A DNA stretch of 33,899 nt from assembly GCA_016875255.1 (NCBI GenBank), contig VGRU01000012.1, forward strand, positions 1 to 33,899, given 5' to 3'. This DNA comes from Deltaproteobacteria bacterium. Its GTDB lineage: Bacteria; Desulfobacterota; BSN033; UBA1163. A program made the position numbers and the translations under genes. Numbering within the stretch: position 1 is the stretch's first letter; every line of letters starts with the position of its first letter. The notes under the pieces are model-generated. The model saw nothing but the letters and a program-made list of their open reading frames with translations. It had not been told where the DNA came from and searched no databases. Positions 1 to 7,501 of the stretch are shown in pieces.

Positions 1-146
1 TTTACATTTTATACTGCCCCCGGTTTTATGTCGTCGATGTGTTCACTAATTGTCCAAGTAGTTAAAGAAATTGTCACAACTCGAGTCCTAATGAAGTTTT
101 TTTTTAGTAATTACCAGAAAAATTAAATAGTTAGATTAGTTGAAAG

Positions 147-162
147 TTGGCATTATATTTGC
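147..162 (+). promoter_or_regulatory. sigma-54 (-24/-12) promoter
   Basis: The sequence TTGGCATTATATTTGC has the GG (149-150) and GC (161-162) dinucleotides separated by exactly ten bases, as in the sigma-54 consensus TGGCAC-N5-TTGC. Transcription would start near 174 and run through the palindromic element at 196-433 into the exported-protein gene at 456. No enhancer site for an activator was recognised upstream. An NtrC-family activator gene lies at 32046, but nothing links the two. Confidence 0.6.
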
Positions 163-195
163 TTTTAAATTTAAAAGGGTATTAACTTGACTATA

Positions 196-433
196 TTTAA
201 CCTAAATTGAGCGATTCACCCTATCTCACAAGGGAGGCCGAGATGCCTCAAACCCTTTTAGAATGCGATACATTGAAACAAAGGGCAATTGGCCATAATG
301 ATTCACCAAACAGGTGATGATTGAACAGGCCGCTTGGTTAATTCAACCTATTAAAGGTAATCGCTCTAAAAGGCTTTTCGGCCTCCCCGCCTCCCTTGTG
401 AAGGGTGAAAAAATCGCTCAATTTAGGTTTAAA
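196..433. repeat. Long imperfect palindrome, MITE-like (copy A)
   Basis: The two ends carry an 18-bp perfect inverted repeat, AACCTAAATTGAGCGATT at 199-216 and its complement at 412-429. Pairing continues inward with gaps (CACCCT, CACAAGGGAGG, GGCC and TTTAGA blocks), so nearly the whole 238 bp could fold as one stem. The same terminal repeat bounds a second element at 1673-1858. No reading frame inside looks coding. It lies between a sigma-54 promoter and the gene at 456, so it could form a long structured leader. A non-autonomous mobile element is the simplest reading; no target-site duplication was confirmed. Confidence 0.7.
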
Positions 434-455
434 ATAGAGAAAGGGGGAATAGAAC

Positions 456-797
456 ATGTTAATAAAAAAGATTAAATGGTTGTTTCCGGTTCTTATCATC
501 GTTCCACTACTCTGTATGATTGGTCCATCAGTCCATGCCAAGAACAGTTCATTTAAATCTCCTCCTTTAGATCATGCTGGAAAATCTTATATTGGAGCTC
601 AAGACCCATCTTATCTCAACTACGATTTAGCTTTACGGGATTATATGGTCTATCGGATTAACAAACACTTTGGGATCACACTCGACCCGAAAACTTATTC
701 TGGATTTGACCTCCTTGAAATCGAAGCGCTTTTTAAATGTAAAAAAAAGGAGGAACCCTTCGACCTCTTTCTAAATATGTTTCCGAAAAGTCGTTAG
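456..797 (+). CDS. Small exported protein of unknown function
   Basis: This is a 113-residue product with a clear Sec signal peptide: a lysine-rich start, a hydrophobic core at about residues 8-22, and a probable cleavage after VHA at residue 28. The mature part of about 85 residues shows no recognised domain and ends in a lysine-rich stretch. A purine-rich ribosome site (AAAGGGGG) precedes the ATG by about nine bases. The gene stops with TAG at 795-797, and the same frame reopens at an ATG only nine bases later (807). The two could therefore be one gene split by an amber codon, or a coupled pair. A sigma-54 promoter and a large palindrome lie upstream. I do not recognise the family. Confidence 0.6.
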   Translation: MLIKKIKWLFPVLIIVPLLCMIGPSVHAKNSSFKSPPLDHAGKSYIGAQDPSYLNYDLALRDYMVYRINKHFGITLDPKTYSGFDLLEIEALFKCKKKEEPFDLFLNMFPKSR

Positions 798-806
798 AAC
801 TGTAAA

Positions 807-1019
807 ATGATTCGTAACATAGAGATCTTGGTAGACCCACAAGGGGAGTTCTTTTATGAGAAAAACCCTATTGATCACAATCTAAAAAAGAACTGGAGCG
901 CCTGGGAGAAAGAGAAGCACTGGGAAAAGCACGGAGGGAAAGGATGGCACGGAGATGATAAGTGGGAGCATCAAGAGGGGAAGGGCAAAGGTAAAGGCAA
1001 GGGAAAACACAAGGATTAG
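807..1019 (+). CDS. Small Lys/Gly/His/Trp-rich protein, possibly the 3' part of the preceding gene
   Basis: The 70-residue product has an ordered-looking first 30 residues, then a low-complexity tail rich in Lys, Gly, His and Trp, ending in repeated GK pairs. It has no signal peptide of its own. No convincing ribosome site precedes the ATG, and it is in the same reading frame as the gene at 456, separated only by TAG and three sense codons. This fits either translational coupling or loss of a longer exported protein to a nonsense change. The charged tail could bind metal or polyanion, but that is only a guess from composition. Confidence 0.4.
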   Translation: MIRNIEILVDPQGEFFYEKNPIDHNLKKNWSAWEKEKHWEKHGGKGWHGDDKWEHQEGKGKGKGKGKHKD

Positions 1020-1073
1020 ATTAACAAATTTTCATGATAGGTGTTAAGCGATAAGCAGGATTAAACTACAAAC

Positions 1074-1094
1074 GGGCGGGGGAGGCCCCCGCCC
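1074..1094. terminator. GC-rich hairpin between convergent genes
   Basis: A perfect 9-bp stem, GGGCGGGGG paired with CCCCCGCCC, has a three-base loop and lies between the plus-strand gene ending at 1019 and the minus-strand gene ending at 1114. On the minus strand it is followed by a T-rich run (GTTTGTAGTTT), so it most likely terminates the minus-strand gene. On the plus strand no T-tract follows. Confidence 0.55.
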
Positions 1095-1113
1095 ATAGGG
1101 TGTACCAGGTTGG

Positions 1114-1539
1114 TTAATACCGGCGGTAATGACCTTCAACCCAGACCCTTCTCTCTACATATCGTCCGGGGGTCTGACGTTCCACATAATGGCCCGCTAC
1201 CCAATTTCCCCACCGATCATAATGGCCAGGCACCCAGACCCTTTCCCATTCTCCTGGAACCCATTCTCGAACCATTTCCCAATGACCGGGAACATATTCA
1301 GACTGATGTCGGTAATAGTATGGTTCTGGTTGAGGAGGAGGCGGTGGATAGTAAGCCACCGGAGGTGGAGTATGAGCATGGATTTGATGGGCCAGAAGAC
1401 CCCCCAATGCAACGGCTCCAAGGGCGATGGCCGCCCCTTGCCACCGATGGCGGGTTTTTGAGCCAGCCTCAGCAGGAGCGATCGTGAAAAGGGAGACTAA
1501 AGTCAGGATCAAGATCGTTATTCCTAATTTTTTCCACAT
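1114..1539 (-). CDS. Exported protein with repeated WVPGHY-type motifs (YXWGXW-like)
   Basis: The chosen ATG at 1539 is preceded by a strong GGAGG eight bases upstream. A longer frame starting at 1563 would put eight extra residues ahead of the signal peptide and is less likely. The 141-residue product begins with a signal peptide (cleavage near AEA, residue 25), then a short Ala/Gly/Leu-rich stretch and a proline/tyrosine-rich linker. The C-terminal half repeats aromatic motifs such as VPGHW, WVPGEW, WVPGHY, WVAGHY and WVEGHY. This is the pattern of the YXWGXW-repeat periplasmic or outer-surface proteins, whose function is not established. It stands alone, convergent with the two small genes at 456 and 807. 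Confidence 0.8.
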   Translation of the reverse strand: MWKKLGITILILTLVSLFTIAPAEAGSKTRHRWQGAAIALGAVALGGLLAHQIHAHTPPPVAYYPPPPPQPEPYYYRHQSEYVPGHWEMVREWVPGEWERVWVPGHYDRWGNWVAGHYVERQTPGRYVERRVWVEGHYRRY

Positions 1540-1615
1540 AAAAGATCCCTCCTTTCGGATCATTTTTCTTATTTTTGTATATTTAGACGGAAGGAAAATG
1601 AGGTTTATTCAAACC

Positions 1616-1647
1616 GGAATACTGGAATGATGGAATACTGGAATAAT
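1616..1647. repeat. Two tandem 16-bp units
   Basis: GGAATACTGGAATGAT is followed directly by GGAATACTGGAATAAT, two 16-bp copies differing at one base. They sit in the gap between the gene start at 1539 and the element at 1673. Confidence 0.7.
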
Positions 1648-1672
1648 GGGTTTGAAGAGGGCAGATATTTCT

Positions 1673-1858
1673 ACCTAAATTGAGCGATTCTTTTTGAACA
1701 CCTCTTTAGCAACAGGCTTCAGATCAGGTTTAACATCACCCAGAGGGTGATTTGTAGCGCAAGGCTTTAGCCTTGCTTGCCTACCGCAGGTAGGCATGAG
1801 AAGCAACCCTAAAGGGTTGCGCTACAATGAAATTTAAAATAAATCGCTCAATTTAGGT
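1673..1858. repeat. Inverted-repeat element, MITE-like (copy B)
   Basis: The ends are the same 17-bp inverted repeat as in copy A: ACCTAAATTGAGCGATT at 1673-1689 and its complement at 1842-1858. The interior is unrelated to copy A. It holds a nested inverted repeat (GTAGCGCAA at 1754-1762, TTGCGCTAC at 1817-1825) containing three small hairpins, including GCCTACC/GGTAGGC. The right end lies only five bases from the stop codon of the next minus-strand gene, so it may also act as that operon's 3' end. Confidence 0.75.
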
Positions 1859-1863
1859 TCTAA

Positions 1864-2304
1864 TTAAAAACTGGCGGAGAGGGCTAAGATAACCACTCCT
1901 TCGCCATGTTTTGGGCCACCGATGAGAACGGTCCTTCCGGGAGAGAGCCTGACCTGGGTATTGAGCAGATCCGCTCCATCCCGTTTTATCCTCACTCTTA
2001 ATTCAGCCATATTAGCCTGAAGCCCCACCTGGGTGATCTCTATGGATCTTCCCTGATGAACCGGAACTGAGGCAGGCTGGTTAGGGGAAAGGTTTATCCT
2101 CTCATCTCTCAGGAGGCGATAAGAAGTATATCTGAAGAGGGAACCCAGTTGACCGTGTAAATCCCTTAAGGAGGGATCGATGACGCTACCGACATTGGAA
2201 GCCTCAATGACCCGTACCCGAGTTTGAACCTGGGCAGGCGCCATGGGTGGAAATGCGAAGAACAGGATGAAAAGAAAGACCAGAAGAGGAGTCCATTTTT
2301 TCAT
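1864..2304 (-). CDS. Exported protein, third gene of an ECF sigma/anti-sigma operon
   Basis: The product is 146 residues from an ATG that overlaps the anti-sigma stop codon (ATGA). It has a strong signal peptide with likely cleavage at APA, residue 24. The mature region is predicted beta-rich and ends with LSPGRTVLIGGP followed by a hydrophobic strand. This resembles the closing strands of secretin (type II/III secretion) domains, but the protein is far too short to be a secretin. An alternative ATG at 2343, with AGGTGA seven bases upstream, would add 13 residues ahead of the signal peptide. The operon position suggests it is the target or sensor partner of the sigma/anti-sigma pair. I do not recognise a named family. 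Confidence 0.7.
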   Translation of the reverse strand: MKKWTPLLVFLFILFFAFPPMAPAQVQTRVRVIEASNVGSVIDPSLRDLHGQLGSLFRYTSYRLLRDERINLSPNQPASVPVHQGRSIEITQVGLQANMAELRVRIKRDGADLLNTQVRLSPGRTVLIGGPKHGEGVVILALSASF

Positions 2305-2816
2305 GAAGCTGGAGATTCGTTTTGCGGTCCCTCGAAGAGCCATATGACGGTCACCTTTGCATTTTCTGATTCATAGACCATGACATTGTAAACCCCACTT
2401 TCGACATATTCTACTACAGATCGCTCCGAATAGGAAGGGTCTTTTTTAAAGAAAAGAAGAGGCGAGGTGACCAGGATGAGAATGATTGCAGCCGCCATTG
2501 CGGGGATCCATACCTTTTTTCGGAAAAGGGGAGAAAGATCAATCCATGACCGAACGGATTCCTGCCAGGAGGGTTTCTTTCCCAGACGGATTTCTCTCTC
2601 GATTTTTTCCCAGACCCAGGGAAAGGTCTCTTCCTTCAGGGCCTCATCGACAGGGGTTTTTATAGCCTTTCTCAATCCCTCGAGCACCCTCAGCCTTTCG
2701 TGGCAGGTCTGACAAAGAGGAAGATGTCTTTCGACAAGAGACCTTTCTTCATCAGTCGCCTGCCGATCGAAATATCTTTCCAAAAGTTGTGAGGTAGATG
2801 AACAGGAATCTTTCAT
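2301..2816 (-). CDS. Membrane-anchored zinc-binding anti-sigma factor
   Basis: The ATG at 2816 overlaps the sigma-factor stop codon (ATGA) and gives 171 residues. The longer frame from 3005 only reads back through the sigma gene. The N-terminal 50 residues form a ZAS-type anti-sigma domain with the H31-x3-C35-x2-C38 zinc motif. One transmembrane helix spans about residues 103-123, followed by a roughly 48-residue domain on the other side of the membrane. This is the usual layout for an anti-sigma factor that holds its ECF sigma at the inner membrane and senses an envelope signal. The tight overlap on both sides indicates translational coupling and fixed stoichiometry with its sigma factor. 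Confidence 0.88.
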   Translation of the reverse strand: MKDSCSSTSQLLERYFDRQATDEERSLVERHLPLCQTCHERLRVLEGLRKAIKTPVDEALKEETFPWVWEKIEREIRLGKKPSWQESVRSWIDLSPLFRKKVWIPAMAAAIILILVTSPLLFFKKDPSYSERSVVEYVESGVYNVMVYESENAKVTVIWLFEGPQNESPAS

Positions 2817-3382
2817 TGGCCCTCTCTGCCTTTCACAATGTCCTTTAATAAATCCTGGAGCTTCTTCCTTCCGTAATGGAGACGGGACATAACTGTCCCG
2901 ATCGAACATCCCATCGCCCCGGCGATCTCCTGGTAAGAAAGCTCCTCGATCTCTCTGTAAATCAGGGTTGCCTTCTGATCCTGAGGAAGCTGATCGATCG
3001 CCCATCTCACTTTTTCCTCCAGCTCCTTTTGGGCTGCAATATGATCGGGTCTTTTCTCCTGTGCATCGGAGGGTTGAAAACTCCCCTCCTCATCCAGGCT
3101 AAAAAACAGAGCCCTCTTCGCCTTCCTGGAGTGGTCAATGGCTGTATTCATGGTCAAGCGGTAAAGATAGGTATAAAAAGCCGATTTTCCCTTAAAATCC
3201 TTAATCGAACGAAAGAGTTTGATAAAGACCTCCTGAACCACATCGAGGGCATCTTCCCTATGCCTCACCACTCCATAGGCGATTCGATAGACCTTCTTAT
3301 GATACTGATCGAAGATCTCTTTCAATGCGTCCTGATCGCCCTGCTGGCAACGGGAAATCAGTTCCGCTTCCCTATCGTTCAC
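2813..3382 (-). CDS. ECF-family RNA polymerase sigma factor (RpoE-like)
   Basis: The 189-residue product starts at GTG (3382), with AGAGG about nine bases upstream. It has the two ECF domains: sigma region 2 at about residues 20-90, with the ALDVVQEVFIKLF and YLYRLTMNTAIDHSRK segments, and sigma region 4 at about 125-180, with the helix-turn-helix LSYQEIAGAMGCSIGTVMSRL. No extra C-terminal domain is present. It would direct RNA polymerase to a small regulon, normally including its own promoter, when released from the anti-sigma factor encoded next. The start lies 96 bp from the divergent gene at 3479, so both promoters must sit in that gap. I could not identify an ECF-type -35/-10 there. Confidence 0.93.
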   Translation of the reverse strand: MNDREAELISRCQQGDQDALKEIFDQYHKKVYRIAYGVVRHREDALDVVQEVFIKLFRSIKDFKGKSAFYTYLYRLTMNTAIDHSRKAKRALFFSLDEEGSFQPSDAQEKRPDHIAAQKELEEKVRWAIDQLPQDQKATLIYREIEELSYQEIAGAMGCSIGTVMSRLHYGRKKLQDLLKDIVKGREGQ

Positions 3383-3478
3383 CGCCCTTTACCTCTTTAG
3401 ACGAAAAACAGGAGTCAATATTCAATCGCCTTGATTTTATTTATCTATTAGTGTAAAACTTTCGGTCAGGTTGAGCAA

Positions 3479-3724
3479 ATGGAAAAGTTCAAAAGAATTG
3501 GAATTCTTATCATCGGATGGTTCTTCGTCGGATTAGGTGTTTTGGGCCTCTTTCTCCCTATTCTGCAGGGGATCCTTTTCATCATGATCGGTCTAGCCAT
3601 CCTATCCTCACGAAGCGAAATGGTGAAGCGATGGTTAAAACATCTTGAAGAACGTCATCCCCACTATCATGAACGAATGGAGAAGTGGAGAGAGTGGATG
3701 AGACGTTGGTTTAAAAAGGGTTGA
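3479..3724 (+). CDS. Small membrane protein, PGPGW-like
   Basis: This 81-residue protein has two close hydrophobic helices (about residues 7-28 and 30-43) joined by a short LPILQG turn, then a highly charged, His/Arg/Trp-rich cytoplasmic tail. The layout matches the small putative membrane proteins with a PGPGW signature (GWFFVGLGVLGLFLPILQG here). The exact PGPGW residues are not conserved, so the assignment is tentative. The ribosome site is weak. The stop codon directly abuts the ATG of the HD-GYP gene, so the two are almost certainly cotranscribed. Its biochemical role is unknown. Confidence 0.7.
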   Translation: MEKFKRIGILIIGWFFVGLGVLGLFLPILQGILFIMIGLAILSSRSEMVKRWLKHLEERHPHYHERMEKWREWMRRWFKKG

Positions 3725-4882
3725 ATGGAGAAGAAATTGGCTAACAAGAATCACCCCAATAAAAATGTGAACCTGAATGGATGGATGGACAAGTTGAAAC
3801 GGATTGAGGAGAAAACCGAAAGGTTGGCGCTTCTCTCACGGTTAGGTCAAATCCTAAATTCCACACTGGAGCACAATGAAGTACGGAGAAGGGCGATGGA
3901 AGCCGCCACCCAGTTAATGAAGGCAGAGGTAGGCTCTCTCCTCCTCATCGACGAAGAGAAGAACCAGCTCTACTTTGAGGTGGCCCTGGGAGATCAGGAG
4001 GAGGCGATTAAGAAGATCACCCTTAACATCGGAGAAGGCATCGCTGGATGGGTGGCGCAGAAAGGGGAACCGTTGATCGTCAATGCTCCCGAGAAGGACT
4101 CCCGTTTTTTTAAGGGGGTGGATGAGAGGACGGAATTTAAGACGAGAAACATCATCTGTGTTCCCGTCAAAGTCAAAGAGAGGACGATCGGGGTTCTGGA
4201 GGCCATCAATAAGAAGGAAGGGGAAGGCTTTGACGAGGAGGATCTTTCCCTCTTCACCTCTCTGGCTGACCAGGTGGCCATCGCACTGGACAATGCCCGG
4301 CTCTACCAGGAGCTGGAGGATATGTTCTTTCAAACGGCTGAATCGCTTGCCGATGCGATCGAAAAACGGGACCCGTATACGGGTGGACATACGCAGAGGG
4401 TCACGGCATATAGTTTGGCCACGGCAAAGCACCTCCCATTGAAGCCCTTAGAGATGAAGTGGTTGAAGATCTCCGCCGTGCTTCACGATATCGGCAAGAT
4501 CGGAATTGATGATCAAATCCTCAGGAAGCCGGATCGATTGAACCCCGAAGAGTACAATGCGATCAAACAACACGCCGATATGGGAGCGGAGATCATCGAC
4601 CATATCAAGCAACTGAAAAATATCATTCCAGGGGTCAAATACCATCATGAACAGTTGGATGGCACAGGATATCCGGAAGGTCTGAAAGGGGAGAAGATTC
4701 CGATCATCGCAAAGATTGTGGCGGTTGCCGACACTTACGATGCCATGACCACGGACCGGCCCTATCGCAGGGCCCTCAGTAAGGAGATGGCCATCAAGGA
4801 ATTGAGGAGGTGTTGCGGCACGCAATTTGATCAGGAGGTGGTTGGAGCCTTTGTGAAGGCGTACGAAACAGGGGAGATATGA
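3725..4882 (+). CDS. GAF and HD-GYP domain protein (c-di-GMP phosphodiesterase)
   Basis: The 385-residue protein has a GAF sensor domain at about residues 35-195 and an HD-GYP domain at about 200-380. Metal and catalytic signatures are intact: HD at 254-255 in LHDIGKIG, the HH pair in KYHHEQLDGTGYP, and GYP at 315-317. HD-GYP proteins hydrolyse cyclic di-GMP to GMP or pGpG; the GAF domain would bind a small ligand or a partner. There is no transmembrane segment or receiver domain, so it is a cytoplasmic sensor. It starts at the base after the stop codon of the small membrane protein at 3479, which may recruit it to the membrane (inference). Confidence 0.93.
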   Translation: MEKKLANKNHPNKNVNLNGWMDKLKRIEEKTERLALLSRLGQILNSTLEHNEVRRRAMEAATQLMKAEVGSLLLIDEEKNQLYFEVALGDQEEAIKKITLNIGEGIAGWVAQKGEPLIVNAPEKDSRFFKGVDERTEFKTRNIICVPVKVKERTIGVLEAINKKEGEGFDEEDLSLFTSLADQVAIALDNARLYQELEDMFFQTAESLADAIEKRDPYTGGHTQRVTAYSLATAKHLPLKPLEMKWLKISAVLHDIGKIGIDDQILRKPDRLNPEEYNAIKQHADMGAEIIDHIKQLKNIIPGVKYHHEQLDGTGYPEGLKGEKIPIIAKIVAVADTYDAMTTDRPYRRALSKEMAIKELRRCCGTQFDQEVVGAFVKAYETGEI

Positions 4883-4937
4883 AAAGGCATAGGGCATGGA
4901 GCAGAGAGCATAGCGTTTCGATCACTAAAGTTTTTCT

Positions 4938-5018
4938 GTCATGCCGGACCTGATCCGGCATCCAGTCCCGCCTTTGGCGGGATTTAAAAGACTGGATTCC
5001 GGCTTTTGCCGGAATGAC
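4938..5018. repeat. REP/MITE-like element (GTCATGCC/GGAATGAC core)
   Basis: Nested inverted repeats run from GTCATGCCGG at 4938 to CCGGAATGAC ending at 5018, with internal hairpins around GCCGGACCTGATCCGGC and CCCGCCTTTGGCGGG. The right flank to about 5058 resembles the right flank of the element at 17582-17778, and the left flank looks degenerate. It lies between the HD-GYP gene and mrfA and may also act as a transcription end. Confidence 0.75.
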
Positions 5019-5076
5019 ACCTTTTTATGAATACGGTAGTTTCTAAACAGTCTCTAAATATAATCCTGAATGGTTT

Positions 5077-7428
5077 ATGTCGATTGAAGAGATCATCCAA
5101 TCGTGGAAACGTTCAAAGAGCATCTCGCCCTGTATCACTGACCTGCGTATTTTTAAGAAAAGGGAGGGGCAATATGAGTCTTTCCCGGACTTGCTTCACC
5201 CCCTTCTGAAAGAGGCGTTGAGATCGGAAGGGATCGAATCGCTCTACTCTCACCAGGCCGAAGCCATTAAATATGTTCAGGAGGGGCGGAATGTGGTGAT
5301 TGTGACTCCTACTGCCTCCGGGAAGACCCTCTGTTACAACCTGCCGGTTTTGGATAGAAAACTTTCCGACCCGTCCTCCAAGGCATTCTATCTTTTTCCC
5401 ACCAAAGCCCTTTCTCAGGACCAGATGTTCGAACTCCAGAACCTGACGAAGAGGCTTGGAGAACCGATCCGGACCTTCACCTATGACGGTGATACGCCCC
5501 AGGATGCTCGGCAGGCGATCCGGACACAGGGAGATGTGGTCATCACCAATCCCGATATGCTCCATACCGGAATCCTCCCCCATCACACGAAATGGGTAAC
5601 CTTCCTCCAGAGTTTGAGATTTGTAGTGATCGACGAACTTCATACCTACCGGGGCGTCTTCGGATCGCATATGACCAATGTTCTGAGGCGGCTGAGCCGG
5701 ATCTGCGAATTTTACGGATCGAAGCCCCAGTTTATCTGTTGTTCGGCAACGATTGCCAATCCGAAGGATCTGGCGGAGAAGCTACTGGAGAGAGAGGTTT
5801 CCCTGGTCGACCGAAATGGAGCCCCTTCTTCGGAGAAAGTCTTCATCTTCTATAACCCGCCTGTGGTGAACAAGGAGCTTGGGATCCGGGGGAATCATAT
5901 TCATGCGGCAAGGAGGCTGGTCTCGCCCTTTCTCAAAGAGGGGATACAGACGATTCTTTTTGCCACGAGTCGTCTCAATGTGGAAGTCCTGACCAAGTAT
6001 TTGAAAGACCGTTTTGAGAAGAGGCTCGAAGACAAGGGAAAGGTCAGGGGATATCGCGGAGGCTATCTTCCTGAAGTCCGCAGGGAAATCGAGAAGGGAT
6101 TGAGGGAGGAAGAGGTCAAGGCCGTTGTCTCGACCAATGCCCTTGAGCTCGGAATCGATATCGGAGACCTCGATGTCTGTGTGATTGCAGGCTATCCTGG
6201 AACCATTGCCAGCACCTATCAGCAGGCAGGAAGGGTTGGAAGGCGTACGGAGAAGTCGCTGGCCATTCTCATCGCGCGGAGCCAGCCTCTGGATCAGTTC
6301 ATCATCGAAAATCCGGACTACTTCTTCGGAAGATCGCCGGAATTCGGCCTGGTCAATCCGGATAATCTTCTCGTCCTCCTCAGCCATATCCAGTGCGCCG
6401 CCTTCGAACTCCCGTTCCGGGATGGGGAGCGCTTTGGCAGAGAAGACCTGAGTGAGATCCTCCGATATCTCGAAGAGAAGGGAACCCTTCACTATGTGGA
6501 CCAGCACTGGTACTGGACGAAGGATGCCTATCCGGCGGAGAAGGTGAGCCTCCGTTCAACCTCCGAGGAGAACTTCGTTGTGGTCGATACGACGAAGAAA
6601 AGGGAGGAGGTGATCGCAGAGGTGGATTTCACCGCCGCCCATACCACGCTCTATGAGGGAGCGGTCTATCTCTGCGAGTCGGAGATTTACGCCGTGGAGA
6701 GGCTCGATTACCCCAATCGAAGGGCCTATGTGAAGAAGACAGCCGGAGACTACTACACCGATGCCATCGACTACACCGATGTCTCGATCCTGGAGGGTTT
6801 TGAAAGAAAGCAAGGAGAGGGGATCTTCTATGAGCATGGCGAGGTGAGGGTTGCCACGCGCATCGTCGGGTATAAGAAGATCAAGTTCTACACTCTGGAA
6901 AACCTGGGATACGGAAAGATCGAACTTCCGGACCTCCAGTTTCACACCACTTCTTACTGGATCACATTTAAGAAGGAACTGCTGGATCAACTTTCCTATT
7001 CAAGACTGGAAGCCATCGAAGGTGTGTTGGGGCTTGGCTATGCCTTCCATTCGATGGCCGCCCTTCACCTGATGTGCGATCCTCACGATCTGAACCGGTG
7101 CGTGGGAGACCGGGGGGCGAAATGGTTCATCAGGCTTTCGAGGGATTCGAAGGGAATTTATTCCTCGTTCAGTTCCCCGGAAGAGATGACTAAGGAGAAG
7201 ATCGATCTCTTTGAGCCGACGCTCTTCATCTACGATAACTATCCCGGAGGAATAGGGTTCAGTCATCAACTTTTTGATGACACACACGCACTCCTTGAGA
7301 AGACGATGAGGCTCATCTCAAGATGCGAATGCCGCTACGGGTGCCCCTCCTGCGTGGGGCCGGTGAAAGAGGTGGGCGAGAAATCGAAAGAAGTCGCACT
7401 GGCATTGCTGAAGGAAATTTTAAAATAA
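5077..7428 (+). CDS. mrfA: MrfA/YprA-family DEAD/DEAH-box DNA helicase
   Basis: The 783-residue protein is a superfamily 2 helicase with a C-terminal DUF1998-type zinc region. Motifs visible are PTASGKT (78-84, K83), DELH (186-189), SAT (223-225), and motifs V/VI as ALELGIDIGDLD and QQAGRVGRR. The C-terminus carries Cys 750, 752, 756 and 759 (C-x-C-x3-C-x2-C) next to YDNYPGGIGFS. In Bacillus subtilis, MrfA with MrfB repairs mitomycin C lesions independently of UvrABC, and related Hrq1 helicases occur in fungi. The adjacent gene is an MrfB-like nuclease, which strengthens the call. The ATG at 5077 has no obvious Shine-Dalgarno. No promoter was identified in the repeat-containing gap upstream. 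Confidence 0.92.
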   Translation: MSIEEIIQSWKRSKSISPCITDLRIFKKREGQYESFPDLLHPLLKEALRSEGIESLYSHQAEAIKYVQEGRNVVIVTPTASGKTLCYNLPVLDRKLSDPSSKAFYLFPTKALSQDQMFELQNLTKRLGEPIRTFTYDGDTPQDARQAIRTQGDVVITNPDMLHTGILPHHTKWVTFLQSLRFVVIDELHTYRGVFGSHMTNVLRRLSRICEFYGSKPQFICCSATIANPKDLAEKLLEREVSLVDRNGAPSSEKVFIFYNPPVVNKELGIRGNHIHAARRLVSPFLKEGIQTILFATSRLNVEVLTKYLKDRFEKRLEDKGKVRGYRGGYLPEVRREIEKGLREEEVKAVVSTNALELGIDIGDLDVCVIAGYPGTIASTYQQAGRVGRRTEKSLAILIARSQPLDQFIIENPDYFFGRSPEFGLVNPDNLLVLLSHIQCAAFELPFRDGERFGREDLSEILRYLEEKGTLHYVDQHWYWTKDAYPAEKVSLRSTSEENFVVVDTTKKREEVIAEVDFTAAHTTLYEGAVYLCESEIYAVERLDYPNRRAYVKKTAGDYYTDAIDYTDVSILEGFERKQGEGIFYEHGEVRVATRIVGYKKIKFYTLENLGYGKIELPDLQFHTTSYWITFKKELLDQLSYSRLEAIEGVLGLGYAFHSMAALHLMCDPHDLNRCVGDRGAKWFIRLSRDSKGIYSSFSSPEEMTKEKIDLFEPTLFIYDNYPGGIGFSHQLFDDTHALLEKTMRLISRCECRYGCPSCVGPVKEVGEKSKEVALALLKEILK

Positions 7429-7495
7429 CAATTTCGGAATTCGGAATTCGGATTTCGGATTTAATTCCGCAATCCGAAATCTGAAATCCGCATTG
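7429..7495. repeat. Inverted repeat of ATTTCGGAATTCGG type
   Basis: The gap between the two mrf genes is filled by repeats of TTCGGAATTCGGATTTCGG, followed by their complement (CCGAAATC, TGAAATCCGCATT). It can fold into a stem of more than 20 bp. The same family occurs at 27293-27373. Confidence 0.7.
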
Positions 7496-7501
7496 GGAAC
7501 G

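Noticed and set aside
1110..1487. Plus-strand open frames opposite the WVPGHY protein gene
   Set aside because: They are shadows of the minus-strand gene, which has a strong ribosome site, signal peptide and repeat pattern; the plus-strand products have no such features.
2816..3005. Longer N-terminus for the anti-sigma factor
   Set aside because: The added residues are read from the sigma-factor gene in another frame; the ATGA start at 2816 gives the normal ZAS domain.
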